The notes beneath the pieces were generated by a model. It was not told the origin of the DNA and did not search any database. It saw only the letters and a list, made by a program, of their open reading frames with translations. Position numbers and translations under genes: made by a program. DNA of 63,323 nucleotides from Schlesneria paludicola DSM 18645 (GTDB lineage Bacteria > Planctomycetota > Planctomycetia > Planctomycetales > Planctomycetaceae). The stretch lies in assembly GCA_945876035.1 (NCBI GenBank), contig CAMCMU010000028.1, positions 1 through 63,323 of the forward strand, given 5' to 3'. Positions 47,698 to 57,773 of the stretch are shown here, piece after piece (the first letter of the stretch is position 1; every line of letters begins with the position of its first letter).

Positions 47698-50600
47698 TCA
47701 GTTTTGAATGCCGGGAAGCGAGCTGAGTTGATTCGCCGAATAACCAGACCGTCCACCGAGTTTCGGCTCGATAGAGAGCATGATTCCTGGATTGTTTTGA
47801 CTGGCGTCGTAGTTGGCTCCGACGTGAAACAGCAGCCATTCGCCAACACGCGTCACGGTCAGGGATTGCCCGCGATTTTGACCTTCGCCGAAATCGAACG
47901 CGGTGCTCATGGTGGAGACCCATTTGGGGCTCATCGTATAACCATAACTTGCGGTGACGATCTGACTGTTGATTGAGCCGGTTTTGACCTGTCGCAGTCC
48001 AACGTACATGCTCCCACGCAAACTGCGTTGGCTCTGAACGCCGCAATGCCAGAGTTGTTGGCCATTGTCGAAGAAGTCATATAGACTCCCCGCGATGATG
48101 CTCGTCCGATCTCCGACGTTCCAGACGTAGCGAGAACTGACAAGCCCAATGTCATTGCCAAAGTTGTCGCGATTGGCATCCGGAAAGTATGACAGTCCCA
48201 AGTCCAAGGTCATCCAATCTTTCAACCTCTGGCGTTCGGGAGGGCCCACCTTGGTTTGCAATCGTTGCCTCATTCCGAGACGCAAGACCTGCTGATTGTC
48301 GACCAGTTCGTGGTAGGGCGATGTCACGTTCGAACCGGCTCCAGTGCGAACGGCGTAAAATCGGGGGTCGAGTTGGTTTGGCAGAGTTCCTGAAAACTCT
48401 GTAGTCACCATTCGCTCACGAAACCGTTCTTGAGCGTCATCGTCGAACTCGTTCCACTGCGCGATTTCGGAGAGATCACGAGACGATTCTGAGTAGCTGT
48501 AATCGGCATCGAGCACAACTTTGTGAGTCAGGCCGCTGAGATTGAAGATGTCGCTTTGAACTTGCGGAAATACTCGACCAAATTGGGTGCTGGCGCGAAT
48601 GCCGCCTCGTCCGTAGAAACGGTCAATCGACTGCGCAGTCAAGCCGTCGCTCCAGAAGGCCGCCTCGCCCATCGCATACGGTGCTACTTTGATCGGCCCG
48701 AGGGAGAACGGCATTTCCACCTCGTGCCGCGACATGGCCACGAGACCACTAGCGTCCGTGTAATAAGACAACGGAGTGAATGCGTCATTAGGATTCGTAG
48801 GCGCGTCAGCCTGATGCAATGATGCGAATGCCGCTGATGTGTGGGAACTCCAATTCAACAGACCCCCGAGCAGAGGTTCTCCGAGCGAATACAAGTCGCC
48901 ACGCGGCAGCCACGCGGTATTGTTCTCGAATTCATTGATGGTTGACCGAGCGAGCAGAGATCCCTGCCAGTTTTCATCGAACACTTGTCGCGCATTGACC
49001 AGTGTTTCAAGATCCATGTCAGAGTCAAACTCTCGGCGGCGATACTGCTCGCGAAAGTTCCGGTCGCTTGCAATTCCAACTTCCGCATCCAGAGTCAAGT
49101 TGGACTGCTCGAAAAAATGTCTGTGTTGCCCTTGAAGAATGCCACGATTGGTGGTCTCCGGAGCCAACGCTCGGCGATCACTCCCCAGATTGTCATCGCC
49201 GGAATCGTTGATGTAATAGGCGAGGCCGGTTCCCCCGAAAATATTGCCGAAAGCGTCAATTCCTCCATATTTGCCATCGGTCCCTATCGCGGGTCCCCGT
49301 TGACTCAAGTAGTCGCCCGACAAGGCCCAATTTGCGTCAAGACCTTCGGGCCGCTGAAGTCCGAAGAGTTGAAAGGCATCCCAACGGGTCCGTAGTTTCG
49401 CTCCGAAGATTCGATCGTCTCCTCCGTCAACGCCGATGAGTGGAATGCTGTAATCGTCAGCCAGAAAACTCAGCTTTGGCAAATAGAATAAAGGAACGTC
49501 ACCAACGACAAGCTGGGAGTTCAGTACGGTGATCCGCGTTTGTTCATCGCCCGCAAGTTGACCCGTTTGTGGGTCCATGAGTGAGGTCGGACTGTGCGTC
49601 GGACGAGACTCCAAAAAAATATCACTGGCTTGGACGCGATAACCAGGCTTACCGTAGTTACTCGTCGTGAACCAAGCATTTTGTGCATGATACGATTGTG
49701 TCGAATTCTGACGCAATCGCTCCGCACGAATTCGAACTGCGGCATCCAATTTTGGAACATAGGACTGAAGTTCGGCGTCGAGGATGAGTGCGCGATTCTC
49801 TCGGCCATCGTAAAATGCACGCTCAGCCGTCACTTTATTGCGAACTTCTTGGCCACCAAATTGTGTCAATTGCAGCTGCTGGCGAACGACGATGTTTCCT
49901 TCGAGGTACATCTGAAGTTTACTGTCTGGCCGCTGCAGCGTTTCCTGAGAGAACTGTTCATTGTCGGTGGCATCGGTCCAAATCACGGCTCGATCGGCAC
50001 TGAGGTCGATTGCCCCTATTCCTTCTTCACCTCCAATGACAATCCCGTCCACGAGAACATTCACTCCTCCGGTGATGATCGTTACCATTTCCCGAGGAGT
50101 CGAGTTGTCGGAGATGGAACTTTGGATATTGAAAGGCATGGCAAAACTGCGGGGCGAGACTCGGACTCGCCTCAAGCCGCTCGTTTGTTGCAGAGTCAGA
50201 ACGCTCTCGGGGGGGGTGGAGGCTTGAGGAGTTGCCACCGTCATCTGAGTCTGCCGCAGTCCAACTCGCTCAGATCCTTCTCGCCGATGGATGGCACGTT
50301 GAAACATCGGATCATCTTGACCGGAATGATCTGCAATCCTGCCCCGCACAGACAATGCCACTCCGGCGGACGTATTTAACTCAAGCCACATTGAATTTTC
50401 GGTGCGTGTGCCATTGAGTTCCTGAACCTCAACGGAATCCTCGAGATAGACGGTTAGTCGTTGGCGGGAATCTTCGGCGGACATTGGCTTTCGGACCCAG
50501 ACGACCATGTTGTTCGCGACGAACGTCCGGTCTCCATGAACGAGACGACACGTCCCGCGAAAGAGGGCAATCGTTGTGTTCTGCTCCTGCCACTCTTGAC

Positions 50601-50862
50601 ACCAGTCGGCAGAGATCTGAATCGGCGCCGAAGTCGAAAACGGAACAGACTCATCGGCTGAAACGAAGAGGCATAGACGCATCGCCACACCCACGACCGC
50701 AATCGCTGCGACGCAGAAAGGCATGAACCAGCCAATACGCAACGGGTGTTTGTTGCCCGCCACCGATGCTCCCAAGTGATTGGTTGCTTCAAACAACAAA
50801 GCTCGAAAGTTGCTTCCGTGACGAATAACTTTGCGAAACTGAATTGAACGAAGAAAAATCAA
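47698..50862 (-). CDS. LptD/OstA-like outer-membrane protein
   Basis: A 1054-residue protein whose C-terminal two-thirds is a large beta-barrel rich in Asp, Tyr and Asn, and whose N-terminal part has an OstA-type jellyroll (about residues 70-330). Relevant stretches are LFRGTCRLVHGDRTFVANNMVVW and DGRENRALILDAELQ. LptD inserts lipopolysaccharide into the outer membrane; this would support a Gram-negative-type envelope. A membrane helix near residue 45-65 acts as signal anchor. The start is uncertain (TTG at 50862 with a weak site, or ATG at 50724). No lptA or lptB gene is nearby. Its long N-terminal insertions are unlike model LptD proteins. Confidence 0.75.
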   Translation of the reverse strand: MIFLRSIQFRKVIRHGSNFRALLFEATNHLGASVAGNKHPLRIGWFMPFCVAAIAVVGVAMRLCLFVSADESVPFSTSAPIQISADWCQEWQEQNTTIALFRGTCRLVHGDRTFVANNMVVWVRKPMSAEDSRQRLTVYLEDSVEVQELNGTRTENSMWLELNTSAGVALSVRGRIADHSGQDDPMFQRAIHRREGSERVGLRQTQMTVATPQASTPPESVLTLQQTSGLRRVRVSPRSFAMPFNIQSSISDNSTPREMVTIITGGVNVLVDGIVIGGEEGIGAIDLSADRAVIWTDATDNEQFSQETLQRPDSKLQMYLEGNIVVRQQLQLTQFGGQEVRNKVTAERAFYDGRENRALILDAELQSYVPKLDAAVRIRAERLRQNSTQSYHAQNAWFTTSNYGKPGYRVQASDIFLESRPTHSPTSLMDPQTGQLAGDEQTRITVLNSQLVVGDVPLFYLPKLSFLADDYSIPLIGVDGGDDRIFGAKLRTRWDAFQLFGLQRPEGLDANWALSGDYLSQRGPAIGTDGKYGGIDAFGNIFGGTGLAYYINDSGDDNLGSDRRALAPETTNRGILQGQHRHFFEQSNLTLDAEVGIASDRNFREQYRRREFDSDMDLETLVNARQVFDENWQGSLLARSTINEFENNTAWLPRGDLYSLGEPLLGGLLNWSSHTSAAFASLHQADAPTNPNDAFTPLSYYTDASGLVAMSRHEVEMPFSLGPIKVAPYAMGEAAFWSDGLTAQSIDRFYGRGGIRASTQFGRVFPQVQSDIFNLSGLTHKVVLDADYSYSESSRDLSEIAQWNEFDDDAQERFRERMVTTEFSGTLPNQLDPRFYAVRTGAGSNVTSPYHELVDNQQVLRLGMRQRLQTKVGPPERQRLKDWMTLDLGLSYFPDANRDNFGNDIGLVSSRYVWNVGDRTSIIAGSLYDFFDNGQQLWHCGVQSQRSLRGSMYVGLRQVKTGSINSQIVTASYGYTMSPKWVSTMSTAFDFGEGQNRGQSLTVTRVGEWLLFHVGANYDASQNNPGIMLSIEPKLGGRSGYSANQLSSLPGIQN

Positions 50863-51802
50863 TAATGGCCGTTACCTGGATTCCGGCTTACTGTTTTCGA
50901 CGTGACCTTTGGTGCGTGCGGCTGTGCATTTCTGAAGGTTGCTGGTTCGTTGACTTGATCCAACAGTCACCGGCTACAACGCATTGGGGTCCCAGGACGA
51001 CATCAAGGCGGACTATATGACGGTCCGTTCTTTAGTGTCAATTTGGGTTTAGAGTCGGTCTCGCGTTCTGGGAGCCATACCCAAGGCGAATTCCCGAATT
51101 CAGACCATTGCAGTAGCCTGGGGATGCTGTGCCGCACCGAGGTTTCGGAAGTCGGCCACTGTCTGGCGGCGAATGGCGATTACCGAAGTCTTTTCACCGC
51201 AAAGGGGACCGCTGGTGCGGTAAGATCTGCTCCGGGACGAAAAAAATCGAGCCGAGGCTTGCAAGCGGTGAACCAAAGTCCGGCCTCCCCGTCGATATGA
51301 ATTGGGGCCGTTATAATAAGCAATCGTTTCTGGCATGAATTAATAAAAATTGAATCGACCCATTACCCCTGTTTGCCCCATGGCCACCATTCGCACTGCG
51401 TTAGCTGGGGGGGGTATTGCATGTAAGACGAGGAAGCAAAAATTTGAGATTAAGTGAATTGGGATCAATATTTCGATCAACACTTAAGGAAAAATCCCAA
51501 TAGGGATCGAAAAAACGATTGCTTGATAGAACCTTGGCACCCTTGGAGTAAGCTTGATCAGGAATTGCCAAAAATGGCTGCTTGGTGCAGATAGGATGTT
51601 TGGGGATTTCTGTCATTGTTTGGGAGTTCGTTCGTCGATTGCGGTTTTGACGTCTCTTCAGCAGAAATCGATGTCATCAGCCGGTTCCGTCGATTGGAAT
51701 AGTTGAAGAACCCGAGCTACAATGAGAATTTAGATCGGATTCGGGCGGAGCGTTCGGTGCTCCAATGCCTTATTGACGAAAAATCAATTGGAAATTTTCC
51801 CT
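50863..51802. other. intergenic stretch with an AT-rich patch
   Basis: About 940 bases. The part from about 51330 to 51760 is clearly richer in A and T than its surroundings and holds a 71-codon minus-strand frame (51401-51616) without ribosome binding site or family signal. It may be a promoter region for the downstream gene or foreign DNA. No RNA recognised. Confidence 0.4.
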
Positions 51803-53275
51803 ATGAGTTATTTTTTGCTGACCGGTGCAACCGGTTTGCTTGGGAACTACTTGCTTCGCGATTTATTGCTTGATGACGTACCGGTAGCAGTCATCGCACG
51901 ATCAAATCGGCGACAATCAGCCCGTCAGCGCATTGAAGTTGCGATGTGCGTCTGGGATGCAGAGGCTGGTCGCCCACTCCCGCGGCCCGTGGTCATGGAA
52001 GGGGATATCAGCCAACCAGATTTGGGACTCAATGCCAACGACGTGCGGTGGGTGGCTGAATATTGTTCGTCCATCATCAATAACGCCGCGAGTCTAACTT
52101 TCCATTCAACCAGCAACGCCGGCGAGCCCTGGCGATCAAACGTCGGTGGCACGCGCAACGTTCTCGAATTTTGCCGCAGCACGAACATCAGACAATTTCA
52201 TCACGTTTCAACGGCATACGTTGCGGGGTTACGTCAGGGGCGCGTGTTGGAGTCCGAACTCGATCTTGGCCAAGAATTTTCCAATGATTACGAGCGAAGC
52301 AAGCTCGAATCAGAAACATTGGTTCGGCAGGCCGATTTCATCGACGCGCCGACCATCTTTCGCCCGGCGATTATCATCGGTGATTCACAAACGGGAATGA
52401 CGACTACGTATCACGGATATTACGCCGCCCTCAAATTAACATACACAATCGTGCAAGCCTACCTGAAAGATGCGACGGGCTTAGTCGGAGGACAGTCGGT
52501 TCGGTTGACGTTGAACGGGACAGAGACAAAGTATCTGGTTCCCGTCAACTGGGTCTCCGCGTTTATGTGCCAGGTCTTGACGGATTCTCGGTTGCATGGG
52601 CAGACCTACCATTTAACACCGAGACACCCCGTAACGACTCGCCTGATTCGAGACGTCTTGGAGCAGTCCTGCGGCATCTACGGTACGAAGCTCATTGGAA
52701 CTGGCGAGCGGCCGGCTCAGCCGAGCGAAGCGGAAGATCTGTTTTACGAACACATCCGAGTGTATAACTCCTATTGGAAAATGGACCCCATTTTCGACCG
52801 CACCAATACGGAAGCGGCGGTTCCTCACCTGCCGTGTCCGCATGTGGATTGGGAGTTGTTGTTGAAGATGTCCCAAGCGGTGATTAACGAAGGTTTTCCT
52901 GAACCCAATAAACGTCCGGTCGATCCTGAATTCGACGTTGAGTCGCTTCTTGCGCCGCTGATTGAGCAATCGGGTCGGCAGTCTTCGCACACTTCTGACG
53001 AACGGCTTCTCGGATTGGATGTCTGCGGTCATGGCGGAGGACAATGGCAGGTCATCGTCCGTGGCGAGGCCATCATCGGGGTTGAAACGGGGGTGCATGT
53101 CGATCGGAAAGCGACCTGCCGTTTGAATGTCGAGACGTTTGCTTCCCTCGCGAATGGACGCATCAGTTGGCGAGAGGCCCTTCAATCTGGGACGGCGCAG
53201 TTGCGAGGAAATGGTAGAACGCTCGATCAGTATACCGATATTCTTGACCAGCTTTTTGTGCACACGTGGAGTTGA
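51803..53275 (+). CDS. thioester-reductase-type SDR fused to SCP2 domain
   Basis: A 490-residue protein. The N-terminal extended short-chain dehydrogenase domain of the thioester-reductase/fatty-acyl-reductase type has the nucleotide motif FLLTGATGLLGNYLLRD at the very start, a reductase-typical NVGGTRNVLEF and the catalytic pair in HVSTAYVAG...SNDYERSKLESE (Tyr-x3-Lys equivalent). The last about 90 residues (GLDVCGHGGGQWQVIVRGE onward) look like an SCP2 sterol/lipid-carrier domain. It may reduce or modify a lipid carried by its own SCP2 domain. The ATG at 51803 is preferred over an upstream start at 51773. A terminator lies 225 bases downstream. Confidence 0.82.
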   Translation: MSYFLLTGATGLLGNYLLRDLLLDDVPVAVIARSNRRQSARQRIEVAMCVWDAEAGRPLPRPVVMEGDISQPDLGLNANDVRWVAEYCSSIINNAASLTFHSTSNAGEPWRSNVGGTRNVLEFCRSTNIRQFHHVSTAYVAGLRQGRVLESELDLGQEFSNDYERSKLESETLVRQADFIDAPTIFRPAIIIGDSQTGMTTTYHGYYAALKLTYTIVQAYLKDATGLVGGQSVRLTLNGTETKYLVPVNWVSAFMCQVLTDSRLHGQTYHLTPRHPVTTRLIRDVLEQSCGIYGTKLIGTGERPAQPSEAEDLFYEHIRVYNSYWKMDPIFDRTNTEAAVPHLPCPHVDWELLLKMSQAVINEGFPEPNKRPVDPEFDVESLLAPLIEQSGRQSSHTSDERLLGLDVCGHGGGQWQVIVRGEAIIGVETGVHVDRKATCRLNVETFASLANGRISWREALQSGTAQLRGNGRTLDQYTDILDQLFVHTWS

Positions 53276-54186
53276 TTGCAGCTCCCTGCTGAAGAACGGT
53301 CCTACTGCTCATTTTTGGCGACCCGTCTTGGTTTAATGTTTTCGGTGCGGAGGGTTATCCCAGATCGAGAGCGATGGATTAGGGCTGCGGACATTCGTAA
53401 TGACGCATTTCGAGGTGTGACGGATCGTGATCTTTTTCCCGATCATTGAACGGTCAGACTCGAGCCGGCACGGGGCAACAAATGAGACGCCGGAGGTCAC
53501 CACCGGAGGAATCCGGATTTCTCCGGTGAGTTTTTTTGGGGTGTGGCTCTGACTCGAAAATTGAGTCTGGCCGATCCGGTCACCCCGCCCCCCCCCCCCG
53601 GGATTTCTAATGATTCAACCCAAGCCCCGATCGTGGAAATCGTGATGAGGGGCCTAGAATCAATCGCTCAACGTTTTTTTGCAAGATGAATTTCCCGACG
53701 GTTTCATTGAAAGAAGAATCGTTGTAAACCATTTTTTATGAAACAGGAAACGGAAAACTCGCGGCCCCTGCGTGTTCTAGGATCATGCCGATTACGGCAT
53801 GGTCAGATGCCGATCCGATCAGCCGATGGCGGCAGATCCTCGCCGCGGACAGTGTGGACCTTCCGACATGCGATTTGAATTTCGACGGTAATCTCGTCTA
53901 GTCGAATTTGATTCTGTGTGATACGTTTCCAAATCTTGCGTTCATCGTTATCCCTCAACCGGTTGGTCGTTTTTCCCTGTGGACCACGGTGGACTACGCT
54001 CGGTTGATTGACGTTGCCCGTTGTATCTCATCGATCCCGACAGCCTCGTCTGTTTGCTTGCGATTCGAAGATCATAGCGATTAATGATCCGTGCCAAATC
54101 CACTCACTCCATCTCTGCTCACCGTTGCAATGGTTGATCTCTTTACCCCCCAAGGACGACTTGATGTCGGCAATATTCCCATTGCA
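53276..54186. other. intergenic stretch with terminator and C-tract
   Basis: About 910 bases after the SDR-SCP2 gene. It contains the terminator at 53501-53537 and a run of 12 C residues at 53588-53599, a place where sequencing often errs. A frame across 53760-54080 gives some protein-like text but no family, so a relic is possible. No RNA recognised. Confidence 0.4.
53501..53537 (+). terminator. Rho-independent terminator
   Basis: CACCGGAG (53501-53508) pairs perfectly with CTCCGGTG (53521-53528), and a run of seven T residues follows two bases later. It probably ends the SDR-SCP2 transcript 225 bases upstream. Confidence 0.8.
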
Positions 54187-55290
54187 ATGAGTCGCCACAT
54201 TCGGGCTTTACTTCGCCGCCATGTCGTGGTTTTTATGGCGATTTGCTTGAGTTCATTTGCGTGGGGTTGTTCGACGCTTCAGCAACAGGTGAACCGGCGT
54301 GCAGAGCGCTGCGCATCCTTGTGCGAACAGTCTCGAGAGGCCCGTAGACACGGTCGAACAGATCAAGCGGAAAGGCTTCTCGACGACGCCATCAGTCAAA
54401 CTCCGACTGATCCGGCAACTCGTCGCGAATTGGTGGAGGCCATGTGGTCGGCTGGTCGGCATGACGAAGCGGTGGTCGAAATGGGCAATCTTGTGCAGGC
54501 CTGTTCTCACGACGCCAATTTGCATTCGCGGCAGGCAGAATTACTATGGCTGCACAAGAACACGGTGGGTGCAGAAGCCGCGGCAGAAAGTGCATTGCGA
54601 CTGGACCCTCAATCCCTCTCCGCCCTGCTGGTCAAAACGAAAGCAGAGTCGGAGCGTGGGGAGCTCAAGAACGCGATTGCTGGATACATTCACCTTTCTC
54701 AGCTGGCTCCGGATCGTCTGGATTTCAAACTCGAATTGGCGGAGCTTCATGTCCGACGAGGTCATCCTGACCAAGCCTGTCCCCTGCTTCGTGATGCCAT
54801 GCGGTTTTCGCAATTGAATTCCGAACAAGTCGCGGACGTTGAATGGAAGCTCGGCTTGGCTTACGCCGCCCAGCAACGCTGGAAGGATGCCGTCATTCAT
54901 TTCGATCGGGCGATGGTGCACCGCAAAAATTCCGATTCCGACAGGCAATGCTTGGCGGCGTTAAAAGTCCTATCCGGACACAATTTGGGGCTCGTCGATG
55001 AATCCGCAATACAAGTCTCGGTACGCAATTTAACAGACGATCCGGCAAATGTTTGGACCGTTTTGCGAGATCAAATCGCCAGTTCCCGGTTTGCCACCGA
55101 GGGGACGGGGGATATGGTTGTCGCCGAAATGCCCGACGCTCCGGTGATCCGTGCGGATTATCACCGCAAGGGATCGAAAAACGAGATCGTCGATCAAGAA
55201 GCTCGATTCGGAGATTCTCCAACGCAACTGATGCGGCAGTCGCAAGTGTTTGATCGTGAAGAGTCTCCCTTCATAAAAGGAAAAAAATGA
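54187..55290 (+). CDS. TPR-repeat lipoprotein
   Basis: A 367-residue protein with a hydrophobic N-terminus ending in lipobox-like FAWGC, so probably lipid-anchored. Tetratricopeptide repeats follow from about residue 40 to 260 (for example ERLLDDAISQTPTDPATRRELVEAM, DQACPLLRDAMRF, and a later AVIHFDRAMVH). TPRs form scaffolds for protein assemblies; partner unknown. The ATG at 54187 is chosen because it opens the lipoprotein signal; earlier in-frame starts exist and none has a strong ribosome binding site. It stands alone. Confidence 0.75.
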   Translation: MSRHIRALLRRHVVVFMAICLSSFAWGCSTLQQQVNRRAERCASLCEQSREARRHGRTDQAERLLDDAISQTPTDPATRRELVEAMWSAGRHDEAVVEMGNLVQACSHDANLHSRQAELLWLHKNTVGAEAAAESALRLDPQSLSALLVKTKAESERGELKNAIAGYIHLSQLAPDRLDFKLELAELHVRRGHPDQACPLLRDAMRFSQLNSEQVADVEWKLGLAYAAQQRWKDAVIHFDRAMVHRKNSDSDRQCLAALKVLSGHNLGLVDESAIQVSVRNLTDDPANVWTVLRDQIASSRFATEGTGDMVVAEMPDAPVIRADYHRKGSKNEIVDQEARFGDSPTQLMRQSQVFDREESPFIKGKK

Positions 55291-55886
55291 AGCCCGACGG
55301 GTTGTCGCCGACTGACATCAAAAAAGGATCGATGAGTCCTCCGACGAATTCCGGTCTGCGGTGGAAGAGAGCAGCGCCATTGGATGACCGTTGGCTGTGA
55401 GATCTGTCGAAGGCATCACGCGATTCTCATGCGGCTCGTCTGTTTGGCGTGAACGTCATCAAGACGGAGAATGCCATGGCGACTAGATTGATTCCGCGGA
55501 GCAACCGCACCCGATGGGCGACACCGGTCGCGGATGGAGCTATGGTCAATAGCTCAGAAGAAATCCAGAATTCCTTTGCAGTCCCTATCTCGTGTCCATA
55601 ATGGAGTGATCGGGAACCTTGCACTGTTGGGAAAACTCGTCAATCCGCAAGTCTTTTTCACATCGGTCGTACGGACCGATGTGAGCGGATCATCTGTGCT
55701 GCGGTGACATCCGATCTCTCACGCCGGCATTTTTCTGTTGGAGTAAGATGGCACCGGTGTTTCGGCCGGTGAATATGGTCGTTAACCTCTCGGTTCGTCG
55801 ATTCCTACCACGGTCGGCTTCGAGTTCATGTTTTTTCGGCTCTGCGCCTTTACGGAGAGCCAATCGCCAATAATTATGAGATCCTC
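55291..55886. other. intergenic stretch upstream of rph
   Basis: About 600 bases, mostly featureless, with a perfect 10-bp inverted repeat described separately. Coding frames are short and unlike known proteins. Confidence 0.4.
55659..55683. repeat. perfect 10-bp inverted repeat
   Basis: CACATCGGTC (55659-55668) and GACCGATGTG (55674-55683) with a five-base centre GTACG. A T5 run lies on the left side, so on neither strand does a T-run follow the hairpin. It lies 204 bases before rph and could be an operator or a transcript hairpin; its role is unknown. Confidence 0.7.
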
Positions 55887-56624
55887 ATGCGCCATGACAA
55901 TCGAAAGACCGATGAACTTCGACCGATCCGCGTACAACGACATTTTACGGGAGCGGCTCCTGGGAGTGTACTGATTCAAGCCGGGAGGACGACGGTGCTT
56001 TGCACTGCCAGTATCGACAGCACGCTACCACCGTGGAAGGCGACCACGAACCCGACCGAAGCCGTGGGATGGCTCACCGCCGAGTACTCGATGCTACCGG
56101 GAAGCACCGCACCACGGAAGAAACGCGAGCGAGAGAAGATGGACGGCCGTTCGTCGGAGATTCAGCGTCTGATTGGTCGCAGCCTGCGTTCGGCGGTTGA
56201 CTTCGCGGCGTTGGGCGGTCGAACGATCACGGTCGATTGCGACGTGCTGGAAGCGGACGGAGGGACACGAACGCTGAGCATCACCGGCGGATTCATCGCC
56301 CTTTGCGACGCTATCGCCTCCATTCGCCGTGAGCTTTCCACGGAACGCCCTGTGCTGACCAAGAGCATCGCAGCCGTCAGCGCCGGCGTGTTCGAAGGAA
56401 CGCCTATCCTAGATCTCGACTACATTGAGGACAGCCGAGCAGAAGTTGATCTGAACGTGGTCATGGCGGGCTCGGGTGAATTCATCGAAATCCAGGGGAC
56501 GGCGGAAGGAAAACCGTTCTCGCGTGAACTTCTCAATCAACAACTCGACCTCGCCGCCCGCGGCATCATCCAACTGACGAACTTCCAACGGGAAACGCTC
56601 GGCTGCGAGTGGCCGTTCGGGTGA
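55887..56624 (+). CDS. rph: ribonuclease PH
   Basis: A 245-residue phosphate-dependent 3' exoribonuclease that trims tRNA 3' ends. The family's N-terminus [13 protein letters not shown] is intact, with [51 protein letters not shown] and the active-site [19 protein letters not shown], then [18 protein letters not shown]. Length is normal. The ATG at 55887 starts the conserved RHDNR motif. It is followed by the Gfo/Idh/MocA gene on the same strand. Confidence 0.97.
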   Translation: MRHDNRKTDELRPIRVQRHFTGAAPGSVLIQAGRTTVLCTASIDSTLPPWKATTNPTEAVGWLTAEYSMLPGSTAPRKKREREKMDGRSSEIQRLIGRSLRSAVDFAALGGRTITVDCDVLEADGGTRTLSITGGFIALCDAIASIRRELSTERPVLTKSIAAVSAGVFEGTPILDLDYIEDSRAEVDLNVVMAGSGEFIEIQGTAEGKPFSRELLNQQLDLAARGIIQLTNFQRETLGCEWPFG

Positions 56625-56771
56625 CCAGTTGTCTTTCGTTGAGCACTGCCTCAGGTAGAGGAACCGTGATTCCTCCCCAGTCAACAGCCGGTTATTGAAA
56701 AAAGGCGATGGCGGAAATCATCTGACGATTTGGCCGGACAGGTTCATTCCCGTGATTGGAGTTTTAATGTG

Positions 56772-57773
56772 ATGGCGAGCGTCGAAAAGGTCTTTGGGAT
56801 CGGAATTGTGGGGTCATCCCCCATCAGCCGCTTTGTTTGTGAACGCTTGTCCATTGCTCCAAATTTTCGTCTGGTCGCCTTTTGGGACAGCAACACTGAC
56901 GGTCGAACGGGATCGACATCGTATCGGCCTGTCGAATCGGGGGACTGTCGCCATGGGAGCACACCGTTTGAAGTCATGAGGGATCCCGGTGTTCAAGTCG
57001 TTTTTTTCGCCGACGGAATGACGGGGGACTTGATGCAAATGGCTCTTCGAATGGGGAAGTCTATTGTTGTGGAGTCGCCTTACTCTCTTTCCCGTGAAGT
57101 CTTGGAACAGATTTCCAGAGATGGCGACGAGTGTCAACTGGTGGCGGCCATCTTCGAGCCTCGGCGGTGGGACGTGGATTTTCTTCACGCTCGATCGGTT
57201 GTCGAGAGTGGCCATCTGGGTCGGTTGTTGCGCGCTCGGTATTCCGTTCACAACGATCGTCTTCCAGGAGAATCGTTTTTGCGGGGCATCGAGAATGAAC
57301 TCGGCTCGCGAATTCTTGATCAGTTATTGGTTCTCGTTGACGCAAGTCGAGTGACTTCCGTCCTGTGGAGAAGTTTTCCGGTCGAAGGGGGGGGAAGCGA
57401 CGGCTTTCTTGCCGTTTTAGAAATTCCAGACGCAATCTCGGTGATGATCGAAATTCAAACACGCTCACTTCTTTCGGTCACGTCTGGTTGGATGCTGGAG
57501 GGGGACGCTGGAGCGTACCGCAACGGAAGGCTTTATACGCGGACATCCGACGGTGAGATTGTCGATGCAGTCCTGCCAATACCGAGCATGTCCAATGATC
57601 CGTTCTTTGAGGTCTTGGCGAGATCCTTATCCGGAGAGGATCAGAAGGAACTGCCGACGGTACGCGATGCGACTCGCGTTGCGTCTCTGCTTGCTAACTC
57701 GACCTCGGGCGGCATTCAAACAGGAACGAGGGATCCCGAGGCCTTGTCCGCCAGCAATCGTGCGACGGCATAA
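56772..57773 (+). CDS. Gfo/Idh/MocA-family oxidoreductase
   Basis: About 333 residues of the NAD(P)-dependent sugar oxidoreductase family. The Rossmann motif is FGIGIVGSSPISRFVC at the N-terminus, followed by AFWDSNTDG and the strand VVFFADGMTGDLMQMALRMGKSIVVESPYS, which replaces the usual EKP Lys-containing segment with ESP. The catalytic Lys is therefore not evident, so enzymatic activity is doubtful. The substrate is unknown. The 3' end overlaps the convergent MfnF-like gene by 58 bases. Confidence 0.8.
   Translation: MASVEKVFGIGIVGSSPISRFVCERLSIAPNFRLVAFWDSNTDGRTGSTSYRPVESGDCRHGSTPFEVMRDPGVQVVFFADGMTGDLMQMALRMGKSIVVESPYSLSREVLEQISRDGDECQLVAAIFEPRRWDVDFLHARSVVESGHLGRLLRARYSVHNDRLPGESFLRGIENELGSRILDQLLVLVDASRVTSVLWRSFPVEGGGSDGFLAVLEIPDAISVMIEIQTRSLLSVTSGWMLEGDAGAYRNGRLYTRTSDGEIVDAVLPIPSMSNDPFFEVLARSLSGEDQKELPTVRDATRVASLLANSTSGGIQTGTRDPEALSASNRATA

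Noticed and set aside
53588-53599. Run of twelve C residues
   Set aside because: Most likely a simple homopolymer or sequencing feature; no biological role is evident.
53760-54080. Possible response-regulator or other relic before the TPR lipoprotein
   Set aside because: Protein-like text in one frame, but no motif secure enough to name a family.
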